Position numbers and translations under genes: made by a program | Shown here: positions 23,452 through 28,952 of the stretch, one piece after another | How positions within the stretch are numbered: position 1 is the stretch's first letter | Layout: each line of letters begins with the position of its first letter | Virus record (IMG/VR): IMGVR_UViG_3300043437_000537 | Coordinates: 1 to 28,952 of that record | Source: a virus | Length of the DNA stretch: 28,952 nt | Reading direction: 5' to 3' (one strand) | Notes under the pieces: model-generated | Database searches by the model: none | Seen by the model: the letters and a program-made list of their open reading frames with translations, nothing else | What the model was told of the DNA's origin: nothing

Positions 23452-23455
23452 CGTT

Positions 23456-24991
23456 ATGAGATTAACACCAATTCTTATTGCTGAAGGGCGTAAAGAAGAT
23501 TTACGTAAAAAATATGAACAAAAATTTTCAGCAAACCAAGACAATCTTGATACAATAGATTATGCGTTGGGTCATCCTTTTTTAACTCAAACAAATTTTA
23601 AATATGGTGATTTTTTATTAAAAAATTTAAATCCAAATGCTTCAGTTGAAGAAGTTATAGATAGTGTTGAATTGATTAGAGATTTTGACCGTTTTAAAGA
23701 ATCGTTAGAAGAAAAAGACATCAATAAATACGACCTTGATGGATTACAAGGTGTGATTGATAACCATAAATCCAATTCTAAATCACATTTAAAAAAGATT
23801 GATTCTTCAGGTGCTAAAAAAATATATGAAGATTCTAATATTTTAATTGTAAAACCTTTAACGTTTGAAGCATCTTGTAAATATGGTTCAGGAACCAGAT
23901 GGTGTACAACCATGGCAAATTCACCAACTTATTTCAATCAATATACATCAGGTCATGACCAAGCATTATATTATGTGATTTTGAAAAAATTCGATAGGAA
24001 TAATAAGTTCTACAAACTAGCCATTCACAAAAAACCTGGTGAAGAGACATGGTACGATTCAACCGATGAGAGAATGACCGACAGAGAAAAAGATGTATTT
24101 AATCTTGGAGCACCAAAAGTTATTGAAACAATTAGAAATGATTGGGAAAAAGAATTAGAAAAAAACCAATCACATATTTTTGATAAATTTTTTGATTGGG
24201 AAAATTATTCGTTTTTTAACATCAGTAAAGAACTTAGAACTAATCAATATATTGGATTAGAATTCTATCAGTCAGAAATAACTAACTCTGGTGAAAAAGA
24301 AGGTAAAGTTACTTTAAATATATCCTTAAATGAAGACAATATTGATAGTTATTTTTTATTGATTTCATATGGTATTGGGTTTAGAGATTCAGGGTTCGGT
24401 ACCAATTCAAAAGTAGTTAAATTTGTTGTTTCATTTACACCCAATGACAATTTCCCTGATGATTATGGGATTGATTTAGAAGACGGATATAGAGAATTGA
24501 TTTATGGATATGATTATTTTACAAATCGCAATAATTCAGGTCAAGACGTATTTCACACGTTTTGTGAAGACATTAAAAAATGGGTAATATATTCTTTAAA
24601 AAACAATACTGAATTCATGTCTAAAATACATGGTGGTAAATCCGTATGGTCTCCAAATAGGTCAAGTTATGGTTATACATTTAAAGAAAACAAAGGTATG
24701 GTTAAAAAATTGGTCGATTATTTGGATTCAGGAAAAGAAGGAACAAAATTAGATTTCTTGGTTGATATAAAATCATTAGAGAAAAAAGAAATTAAGGGTA
24801 AACCATATTATTCAAGACCTGGTCAAAATGATTGGCATATCGCATCGGCATGGAGAGGACAACAGAGTGGTTTCTTTAATTCAGCCAAACTTGCGGGAAT
24901 ATTAGATTACGATAAAAAAGGTAATCAATTCTATTTGAAAAAAGGTCCAAACTTTGATAAGTTTAAAGAAGGACAACTTGAAGCTCTTTAA
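23456..24991 (+). CDS. WCTT-motif phage protein, paralogue B (putative packaged protein)
   Basis: The ATG at 23456 gives 511 residues; longer starts would run into the tmRNA and its terminator. The N-terminus MRLTPILIAE-GRKEDLRKKYE has IAE at 8-10, the same triplet and distance as the T4 capsid-targeting peptide MKTYQEFIAE. The paralogue core is SNILIVKPLTFEASCKYGSG followed by TRWCTTMANSPTYFNQYTSG, then ALYYVILKKF and a helical acidic middle. The C-terminal part differs from paralogue A: KIHGGKSVWSPNRSSYGYTF and a last domain KPYYSRPGQNDWHIASAWRG. No known enzyme motif, signal peptide or membrane segment is present. Function is unknown; packaging and ejection are inferred. It shares 4 bases with the convergent membrane-protein gene. 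Confidence 0.82.
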   Translation: MRLTPILIAEGRKEDLRKKYEQKFSANQDNLDTIDYALGHPFLTQTNFKYGDFLLKNLNPNASVEEVIDSVELIRDFDRFKESLEEKDINKYDLDGLQGVIDNHKSNSKSHLKKIDSSGAKKIYEDSNILIVKPLTFEASCKYGSGTRWCTTMANSPTYFNQYTSGHDQALYYVILKKFDRNNKFYKLAIHKKPGEETWYDSTDERMTDREKDVFNLGAPKVIETIRNDWEKELEKNQSHIFDKFFDWENYSFFNISKELRTNQYIGLEFYQSEITNSGEKEGKVTLNISLNEDNIDSYFLLISYGIGFRDSGFGTNSKVVKFVVSFTPNDNFPDDYGIDLEDGYRELIYGYDYFTNRNNSGQDVFHTFCEDIKKWVIYSLKNNTEFMSKIHGGKSVWSPNRSSYGYTFKENKGMVKKLVDYLDSGKEGTKLDFLVDIKSLEKKEIKGKPYYSRPGQNDWHIASAWRGQQSGFFNSAKLAGILDYDKKGNQFYLKKGPNFDKFKEGQLEAL

Positions 24992-25212
24992 GGTTTTTTA
25001 TATAATTTCCTCAAATATAAGTAAAAACCAAAAAATACTGCCGCAACACAATACAAAATAAAGTTGGCTTTCCATAAACTCCCTGTCCACAACATTAAGG
25101 AATACTGAACGGCATCGAATCCAAAAGGATTGAAGAATAATGCTAACATTAAAAAGAGCTGGGAAAGATTGTCTTGAAAAGTTCTTTTCCAATTTTTTAT
25201 TTTCACCCTCAT
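24988..25212 (-). CDS. Small two-helix membrane protein
   Basis: A 74-residue protein, MRVKIKNWKRTFQDNLSQLF at the start, with two likely membrane helices: LFLMLALFFNPFGFDAVQY and FILYCVAAVFFGFYLYLRKL. Basic ends (RVKIKNWKR and RKLYKKP) suggest both termini lie in the cytoplasm. The NPFGFDxxQYxLMxxTGSxWxxxxxxYCxAAxFF pattern looks familiar from other phage genomes, with no function known to me. An overlapping frame (24998-25219) is also open but lacks this conserved-looking pattern. Inner-membrane location is inferred. Confidence 0.7.
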   Translation of the reverse strand: MRVKIKNWKRTFQDNLSQLFLMLALFFNPFGFDAVQYSLMLWTGSLWKANFILYCVAAVFFGFYLYLRKLYKKP

Positions 25213-25264
25213 TGTCCATATTGTTCTATTAAAAATTTATGCTATTTAAGCTTTGTATTTTTTA

Positions 25265-25272
25265 TATAAATA
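25265..25272 (+). promoter_or_regulatory. TATAAATA box before the unknown gene at 25289
   Basis: The coding strand reads TATAAATA, the form of the T4 late promoter and the reverse complement of the motif used elsewhere in the window. It ends 16 bases before the ATG. Confidence 0.35.
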
Positions 25273-25288
25273 CACTATCTTTTAATAT

Positions 25289-25915
25289 ATGAACACTCTA
25301 AATTCAAATATACCAAGCTTTAAAGGTTTGGTACGTAAATCTTATTTTACCAAAAATCAATCTGATTCTGAAACATATTTAAACGTCTATGTTTTTGGTC
25401 TCCAATCATGTGGAGGTGTTATAATGACATTTCATGTTATGACTGATGACGGTATGGTTCGTAGTAGAGTTCCGATATCTGAAATTTACACTAAAGTACC
25501 AACAAACGATATACCATTTAATTTTAAACAACTTTGGGATTGTTTCTCAACCAATGTATCTGTTATTGAGTATGATTTCTTAGCCTACCATAGAGCTCAA
25601 ATTGTTTTAAGAGATGGTACCAAAGTTTGGGGAACATATATGTTTACTGTTGATTGGTTTAACAATCCTTATAGTGATGAACCATCTGATTATAAATGTG
25701 GACACATATTTGAGGGTGATGATGGATATTTGTTGTGTCAACCAAATAACAGAATTTTTTGGAAAGATTCTAATTGGGTTACAAAAAAATTACCTGAAGA
25801 TTTAAAACAATTCAAAGTTGATAGTGAATTACCGTCTGTAGAAAATCAATCTGACAGATGGATTACCGAAGATTCCAATAGTTTTTATTACGACATTTCT
25901 TTAATTAAAGAATAA
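25289..25915 (+). CDS. Conserved phage protein of unknown function
   Basis: A 208-residue soluble-looking protein beginning MNTLNSNIPSFKGLVRKSYF. It is rich in aromatic residues and beta-prone segments: VYVFGLQSCGGVIMTFHVMT, AQIVLRDGTKVWGTYMFTVD, then WFNNPYSDEPSDYKCGHIFE and YLLCQPNNRIFWKD. I recall proteins of marine phages with similar FGLQ...HVM...GxYxxTxDWxxNPYSD...KCGH...QPNNRIxW segments, but none with a known function. It has no (I/L)xE N-terminus and no membrane helix. It opens the plus-strand block that continues with the HAD gene 19 bases after its stop. Confidence 0.8.
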   Translation: MNTLNSNIPSFKGLVRKSYFTKNQSDSETYLNVYVFGLQSCGGVIMTFHVMTDDGMVRSRVPISEIYTKVPTNDIPFNFKQLWDCFSTNVSVIEYDFLAYHRAQIVLRDGTKVWGTYMFTVDWFNNPYSDEPSDYKCGHIFEGDDGYLLCQPNNRIFWKDSNWVTKKLPEDLKQFKVDSELPSVENQSDRWITEDSNSFYYDISLIKE

Positions 25916-25922
25916 CTTTTGT

Positions 25923-25930
25923 TATATTTG
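25923..25930 (+). promoter_or_regulatory. Candidate host-type -7 box for the HAD/RmlC/PspC operon
   Basis: TATATTTG matches TAnnTTTG and ends 4 bases before the ATG at 25935, the same layout as for the M20 gene. No good TTTG box is seen at 17-23 bases upstream (only TTTC near 25896). Confidence 0.4.
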
Positions 25931-25934
25931 CATC

Positions 25935-26510
25935 ATGAAAGTAATATTTTTGGACCATGATGGGGTAATCTGTTTATCTACAGAGTGGGGTAATCGTTTT
26001 AAAAAACAAAAGAAATGGGGAGGTCGTAAGTTATCTATGACCACATTAGAAATGCCCGTTGAATATCGTTTTGATAATTTCAATCAAAAAGCAGTTAAGG
26101 TTTTGAATGAAATCTTAGAAGAAACAGGTGCAGAAATTGTTGTATCATCTGATTGGAAAAGATGGGCAAATGTTGAGGAAATGGGAGAATATTATGAATC
26201 AAAAGGAATCATCAAGAAACCAATCGCATTAACAACCAATTTAGGTCAGTGTAATTGGTATAGTGACCAAACTTGGATTTGGTCTCCACGATGGGATTTG
26301 GAAATGACCCGTGTTATCGAGATTAAACAATTCTTGCATGACCATCCTGAAGTTACTCATTGGGTTGCAGTTGATGACCTTGATATGGGAAAAAATGGTG
26401 AGGATTGGAAAAATTGGGGATTAGATAACTTTGTATTAACTCCAAGTGGTAATGAAGGTATTAAACAAACAGGAATAAAAGAAAAAATATTGAAATTTTT
26501 AAATGATTAA
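25935..26510 (+). CDS. HAD-superfamily phosphatase
   Basis: A 191-residue protein with HAD motifs: FLDHDGVIC (Asp7 nucleophile and Asp9), VVSSDWKRW as motif II region, and WVAVDDLDMG as the acidic motif IV. The overall pattern, including SSDWK and a Trp-rich middle (WYSDQTWIWSPRWD), resembles HAD domains that occur in RNA-repair and phage proteins rather than small-molecule phosphatases. The substrate cannot be decided. The gene overlaps the RmlC-like gene by 8 bases, so the two are co-translated, and it starts just after a TATATTTG box. It is cytoplasmic, with no signal peptide. Confidence 0.85.
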   Translation: MKVIFLDHDGVICLSTEWGNRFKKQKKWGGRKLSMTTLEMPVEYRFDNFNQKAVKVLNEILEETGAEIVVSSDWKRWANVEEMGEYYESKGIIKKPIALTTNLGQCNWYSDQTWIWSPRWDLEMTRVIEIKQFLHDHPEVTHWVAVDDLDMGKNGEDWKNWGLDNFVLTPSGNEGIKQTGIKEKILKFLND

Positions 26511-26967
26511 ACAACACGAACACAAAACATTCAAAGACGATAGGGGGTCTTACACACCGATAAACACAAAGGTATTAGATATTGATTGGACTCAATGTTC
26601 AATCAGTATCAATACTGAACCATTTACCTTTAGAGGATTACATTACCAAACAAATCCACCACAGACAAAATACGTTAAAGTAGTTCAGGGTTCAATTATC
26701 GATTTTATGGTTGATTTAGAAACAGGTGAAACTGATTATTGTGAGGTTAATGAAAACCAAGCGGTATATGTCCCAAATAACATGGCTCACGGGTTTTTAA
26801 CACTTGAACCTAATACAATTGTTGTTTACATGGTCGAGGGTGATTATAACCCTGAAAGTGAACATAGTTTGGTTTGGTTTAAAAACCCAACAGTGTCGAA
26901 TGTAGTTTTTGAACATAGTGAAGGTAATAAAATTACAATATCAGAAAAAGACAAATTAGGAAAATGA
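26503..26967 (+). CDS. RmlC-like dTDP-4-dehydrorhamnose 3,5-epimerase
   Basis: A 154-residue cupin. Landmarks: DDRGSY (12-17), FRGLHYQT with Arg44 and the catalytic-type His47, QTKYVKVVQGSIIDFMVDL with Lys56, VPNNMAHGFLTL (His96), and VEGDYNPESEHSLVWFKNP with the acid-type Tyr115. RmlC converts dTDP-4-keto-6-deoxyglucose to the rhamnose precursor used in cell-surface sugars. It is shorter at the C-terminus than typical RmlC (about 180 residues), yet active-site residues are kept, so a related sugar epimerase is possible. No other rhamnose genes are in the window; it may use host dTDP-sugars to alter surface glycans. It overlaps both neighbours. Confidence 0.88.
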   Translation: MIKQHEHKTFKDDRGSYTPINTKVLDIDWTQCSISINTEPFTFRGLHYQTNPPQTKYVKVVQGSIIDFMVDLETGETDYCEVNENQAVYVPNNMAHGFLTLEPNTIVVYMVEGDYNPESEHSLVWFKNPTVSNVVFEHSEGNKITISEKDKLGK

Positions 26968-27188
26968 AAAAATTGTTTAGAGATAATAACGGTGCATTGG
27001 GCGGGGTATGTCAGGGACTATCCAATTATTTTAATATTGATGAATTAATTATTAGAATTATTTTTATTGTTTTAGTTTTTACACCATTTCCAATAATAAT
27101 GACATACTTATTGATGTGGATAATAATACCAAAAGAAGGTGATGACAATGAAGAATTCTATAACAATAATAATACAAAAAATTATTAA
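26964..27188 (+). CDS. PspC-domain membrane protein
   Basis: A 74-residue protein that is almost only a PspC domain: KKLFRDNNGALGGVCQGLSN, then YFNIDELIIRIIFIVLVFTP, then YLLMWIIIPKEGD. PspC proteins belong to the envelope (phage-shock) stress response and carry one long membrane segment. The C-terminus is Asn/Glu-rich and disordered. The ATG overlaps the RmlC-like stop as ATGA (26964-26967), so translation is coupled. It could dampen or use the host membrane-stress response during infection; that is inference. Confidence 0.9.
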   Translation: MKKLFRDNNGALGGVCQGLSNYFNIDELIIRIIFIVLVFTPFPIIMTYLLMWIIIPKEGDDNEEFYNNNNTKNY

Positions 27189-27303
27189 TTTTTTTAAATC
27201 GTTTTTTAAAAAGAAAACAAATAAAATCAAAGATATCCAGTCTGATGAATCTGTCAAACCAGAAATCAAAAGATTGGTTTACACTAAAAGAACCGACCAA
27301 TAG
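27148..27303 (+). CDS. Possible small basic protein ending inside a terminator
   Basis: A 51-residue frame, MKNSITIIIQKIINFFKSFF followed by a Lys-rich tail (KKKTNKIKDI), overlaps the end of the PspC gene by 41 bases in another frame. The N-terminal half is an amphipathic or hydrophobic helix, as in small membrane-active peptides. Its TAG lies in the loop of the terminator at 27291-27315. It has no recognised family; the chance of a spurious frame in AT-rich DNA is real. Confidence 0.4.
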   Translation: MKNSITIIIQKIINFFKSFFKKKTNKIKDIQSDESVKPEIKRLVYTKRTDQ

Positions 27304-27315
27304 TCGGTTTTTTTT
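27291..27315 (+). terminator. Rho-independent terminator ending the HAD/RmlC/PspC operon
   Basis: AACCGAC pairs perfectly with GTCGGTT around a 5-base loop, followed by an 8-base T run. Confidence 0.9.
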
Positions 27316-27325
27316 ATTACTAATG

Positions 27326-27332
27326 TATTTAT
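27326..27332 (+). promoter_or_regulatory. Candidate late promoter motif after a terminator
   Basis: GTATTTATCATT then ATG: TATTTAT ends 4 bases before the start of the M15 gene and begins 10 bases after the terminator, the same arrangement as at 23445. Confidence 0.55.
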
Positions 27333-27336
27333 CATT

Positions 27337-27990
27337 ATGAATGTGCAAAAAAAATTAATTGGTGATATATTATCATTATACAATACAATTCTTGAAAAAA
27401 AGAATTTAGATGAGACGACATCAAATTTAAGGTCAACCTTAAATAGTTTAGGTTATAGAGAAAAAAATTATGACTTAACAACTGGAGGTGATGTGAATGA
27501 TAAGTTAACTGATATAGTTGCCACAATACTTAAACAATTTAAAACCAATTACCCTACCGCAATGGTAACAGTAACAAGTGGAAATGATAGATATCATCAA
27601 AATTTAGGTTACAAAAGTCAACATACAATGGGTAACGCAATTGATGTTGTAATCTCACCATACGACAGTAAAAGTTCTGCAGCATTTCTTAATATATTAA
27701 ATGCTACGGTAAAAAATACACCAGGGTTCACATATCTTGACGAATATACTAAACCAAGTAAAGCATCGACAGGAGGACATTATCATTTACAATATGGTAG
27801 TGATACAACTACAACTACAACTTCAGGAAGTACATCAACAACAAACACAGATGATAGAGAATCAGGTGCTGGTTCATTTGCTAGAAAAATTGGGGGTCAA
27901 ATTTTAAAGAGTATTGGAATTGAAGAATCTTTTAAAGGTAATCCAAAAAAACTTCAGGAAAATATTAAAAGAATTAAAAAGTTATTATAA
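27337..27990 (+). CDS. M15-type D,D-peptidase, likely virion or lysis peptidoglycan hydrolase
   Basis: A 217-residue protein. The zinc site of M15/VanX-type peptidases is present: YKSQHTMGNAIDVV (SxHxxGxAxD with His96 and Asp103) and STGGHYHLQYG (HxH with His148 and His150). These enzymes cut D-Ala-D-Ala or L-Ala-D-Glu bonds in peptidoglycan. The catalytic domain (about 50-155) is followed by a Thr/Ser linker (DTTTTTTSGSTSTTNTDD) and a basic C-terminal helix pair (KKLQENIKRIKKLL). It lacks a signal peptide. ILE at 18-20 could be a gp21 site, so it may be packaged, or it may be the endolysin with separate release. A bidirectional terminator follows. Confidence 0.87.
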   Translation: MNVQKKLIGDILSLYNTILEKKNLDETTSNLRSTLNSLGYREKNYDLTTGGDVNDKLTDIVATILKQFKTNYPTAMVTVTSGNDRYHQNLGYKSQHTMGNAIDVVISPYDSKSSAAFLNILNATVKNTPGFTYLDEYTKPSKASTGGHYHLQYGSDTTTTTTSGSTSTTNTDDRESGAGSFARKIGGQILKSIGIEESFKGNPKKLQENIKRIKKLL

Positions 27991-27992
27991 TA

Positions 27993-28020
27993 AAAAAACC
28001 CACTTTTCAGTGGGTTTTTT
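27993..28020. terminator. Bidirectional terminator between convergent genes
   Basis: AAAAAACCCACT pairs with AGTGGGTTTTTT around a 4-base loop. A and T runs on both sides let it serve the M15 gene on the plus strand and the lipoprotein gene on the minus strand. Confidence 0.9.
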
Positions 28021-28039
28021 GTTTGTAGTCAAAAACCAA

Positions 28040-28225
28040 TTACTTTTTTTCTGACATCTTCTCAACACTTGCAGTGTCTTTGCAACACTTGGTTGAATCT
28101 GATGTTGATGTGTCAGACATAGTTGAATCTACAACTACTGTTGAATCTGATTTAGTTTCGGTTGTTTCCTGTCCACAAGAGGCTAAAGCTACGATTGTGA
28201 ATAATGTAAGAATTGTGTTTTTCAT
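28040..28225 (-). CDS. Small lipoprotein
   Basis: A 61-residue protein with a classical lipoprotein signal: basic start (MKNT), hydrophobic stretch ILTLFTIVALAS, and the lipobox LASC with Cys17 as lipidation site. The mature 45 residues are Ser/Thr/Asp/Glu-rich and disordered, with a Cys pair (KCCKD) and a Lys-rich end. The protein is most likely anchored in the cell envelope. Known phage lipoproteins such as T5 Llp block receptors against superinfection; this role is possible here but not shown. Upstream on the coding strand are TATATTTATT (28251-28257 core) and a TTGACG box 16 bases before TATATT. Confidence 0.85.
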   Translation of the reverse strand: MKNTILTLFTIVALASCGQETTETKSDSTVVVDSTMSDTSTSDSTKCCKDTASVEKMSEKK

Positions 28226-28250
28226 AATGTTTTTTATATTCGATGAATAA

Positions 28251-28257
28251 TAAATAT
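28251..28257 (-). promoter_or_regulatory. Candidate promoter for the lipoprotein gene
   Basis: TATTTAT lies 25 bases before the ATG. On the same strand TTGACG (28276-28281) and TATATT (28254-28259) are 16 bases apart, so a standard sigma-70-like reading is also possible. Confidence 0.45.
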
Positions 28258-28300
28258 AAGTCAGAAACTGTGATTCGTCAATTATTTGAATATTTTTTTT

Positions 28301-28952
28301 TTAAAACACCATAGAATTCACAAAACTATGTGATTTTTTTACAGAATCTTCAATTGTTGTAATAATTGAGTCCAAATTTAAGTCAGCAACATTACCAATT
28401 GAGATTCTAAACCATCCTTTGTTACTCTTTGAACCGAAATATTCAAACGGGACAATTCCCAACCCACAGGTATTAATTAAGAATGAAATATATTCTTCTG
28501 TTGATGAAAATGAATGAACATAACCCAAATAAACTGAAATATAAATTCCACCATCAGGTTTTTGGTAATCAACATTATAACCTTTGTTTTTCAATTCTTC
28601 CAACTTACCACAGATTTTATCTGATATAATTTCATATTCATTTGTCACATACTTAATGTGAGAAATATAATCTTCATAATCTACTCTGATATACGCATCT
28701 AATGCTCGTTGTTCTGGTTTTGGTGCCCATGCTCCAATGTGAGACAAAACTTCGGTCATTTTTTTAATAATATCTTTTGGACCAAACAACCAACCAACAC
28801 GAACACCAGTTGCGTTTAATGACTTTGAAATACCATCCGCACAAATCAAATAATCTTTGATTTCAGGACATAAAGTTAATGGGTGGATAAACAAACCTTC
28901 TTTGGTGATATCTGAATAAATTTGGTCAAAGAACAAATACAATGGTCTTCCA
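28301..28952 (-). CDS. Class I/II PLP-dependent aminotransferase (N-terminus cut by window edge)
   Basis: The C-terminal part of an aspartate-aminotransferase-fold enzyme; the frame stays open to the right edge. PLYLFFDQIYSDI corresponds to the DExY cofactor strand (here DQIY), and DGISKSLNATGVRVGW carries the PLP-binding Lys in the typical SKSxxxTGxRVG context. PDGGIYISV and WFRISIGNV (the carboxylate-binding Arg) are also typical. The enzyme would transfer amino groups between an amino acid and a keto acid or keto-sugar; the substrate is not readable from this fragment. Lying near the RmlC-like gene, it might act in sugar or amino-acid metabolism, but the operon partner is outside the window. 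Confidence 0.9.
   Translation of the reverse strand, partial: GRPLYLFFDQIYSDITKEGLFIHPLTLCPEIKDYLICADGISKSLNATGVRVGWLFGPKDIIKKMTEVLSHIGAWAPKPEQRALDAYIRVDYEDYISHIKYVTNEYEIISDKICGKLEELKNKGYNVDYQKPDGGIYISVYLGYVHSFSSTEEYISFLINTCGLGIVPFEYFGSKSNKGWFRISIGNVADLNLDSIITTIEDSVKKSHSFVNSMVF

Noticed and set aside
23366-23455. N-terminal extension of paralogue B to 23366
   Set aside because: It would be translated from the tmRNA T arm, acceptor stem and terminator; the start at 23456 aligns with the paralogue.
24998-25219. Second overlapping minus-strand frame at the small membrane protein
   Set aside because: The 24988-25212 frame has the cleaner two-helix pattern and the conserved-looking NPFGFD segment; the other is a frame shadow.
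18536-28952. Bacterial chromosome segment rather than phage
   Set aside because: Gene style, unknown phage-type proteins, the shared TATTTAT motif and gp21-like cleavage sites continue across the whole window with no sign of an attachment site or change in composition.

Overview
The window looks like part of the genome of a large, T4-related tailed phage (myovirus type) that infects a member of the Bacteroidetes, probably Flavobacteria-like. The phage assignment rests on a head-gene order matching T4: gp17 terminase, gp20 portal, gp21 prohead protease, scaffold and gp23 major capsid protein. The host guess rests on several weaker signs: AT-rich DNA, start codons preceded by A/T-rich leaders without Shine-Dalgarno sequences, perfect TAnnTTTG-type -7 boxes, a DUF4494-like protein, and a flavobacterial-type bS21.

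Region 1 (1-16330) is almost entirely minus strand and holds the virion genes. Reading in transcription direction (right to left): a UVR-motif protein, a small protein, a KTSC-domain protein, a nucleotidyltransferase-fold protein, a Pro/Thr-repeat protein with three folded segments, four acidic or disordered conserved proteins, terminase, portal, a helical protein, an unknown protein, prohead protease, a DUF4494-like protein, the acidic scaffold and the major capsid protein (cut by the left edge). One plus-strand gene interrupts this block: a phage copy of ribosomal protein bS21 at 4843-5031.

Region 2 (16331-25250) is accessory. A divergent regulatory region with two matching 13-bp palindromes separates the UVR protein from a ClpC-like AAA+ unfoldase that lacks the N-domain. 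Next come an unknown protein, a zinc-ribbon HExxH metalloprotease and an M20 peptidase. Then two divergent paralogues with a YGxxT(K/R)WCTT motif flank a complete one-piece tmRNA with an unusual tag sequence.

Region 3 (25251-28952) is plus strand up to 27990: a conserved unknown, then an overlapping operon of HAD phosphatase, RmlC-like epimerase, PspC-domain membrane protein and a small basic ORF, followed by an M15-type peptidoglycan peptidase. A small lipoprotein and an aminotransferase (cut by the right edge) lie on the minus strand.

Two themes connect the parts. First, the capsid protein carries a T4-like gp21 cleavage site ((I/L)xE), and several otherwise unassigned proteins start with short peptides ending in the same motif (IAE, IGE, ITE, LNE, IVE). 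They resemble T4 capsid-targeting sequences and suggest a set of packaged, ejected proteins. Most of their transcription units begin with the motif TATTTAT close to the start codon, often just after a terminator, so it is a candidate late promoter. Second, bS21, tmRNA, the ClpC-like unfoldase and the UVR protein together look like a phage translation and protein quality-control set. All functional statements are read from sequence alone; no database search was run.
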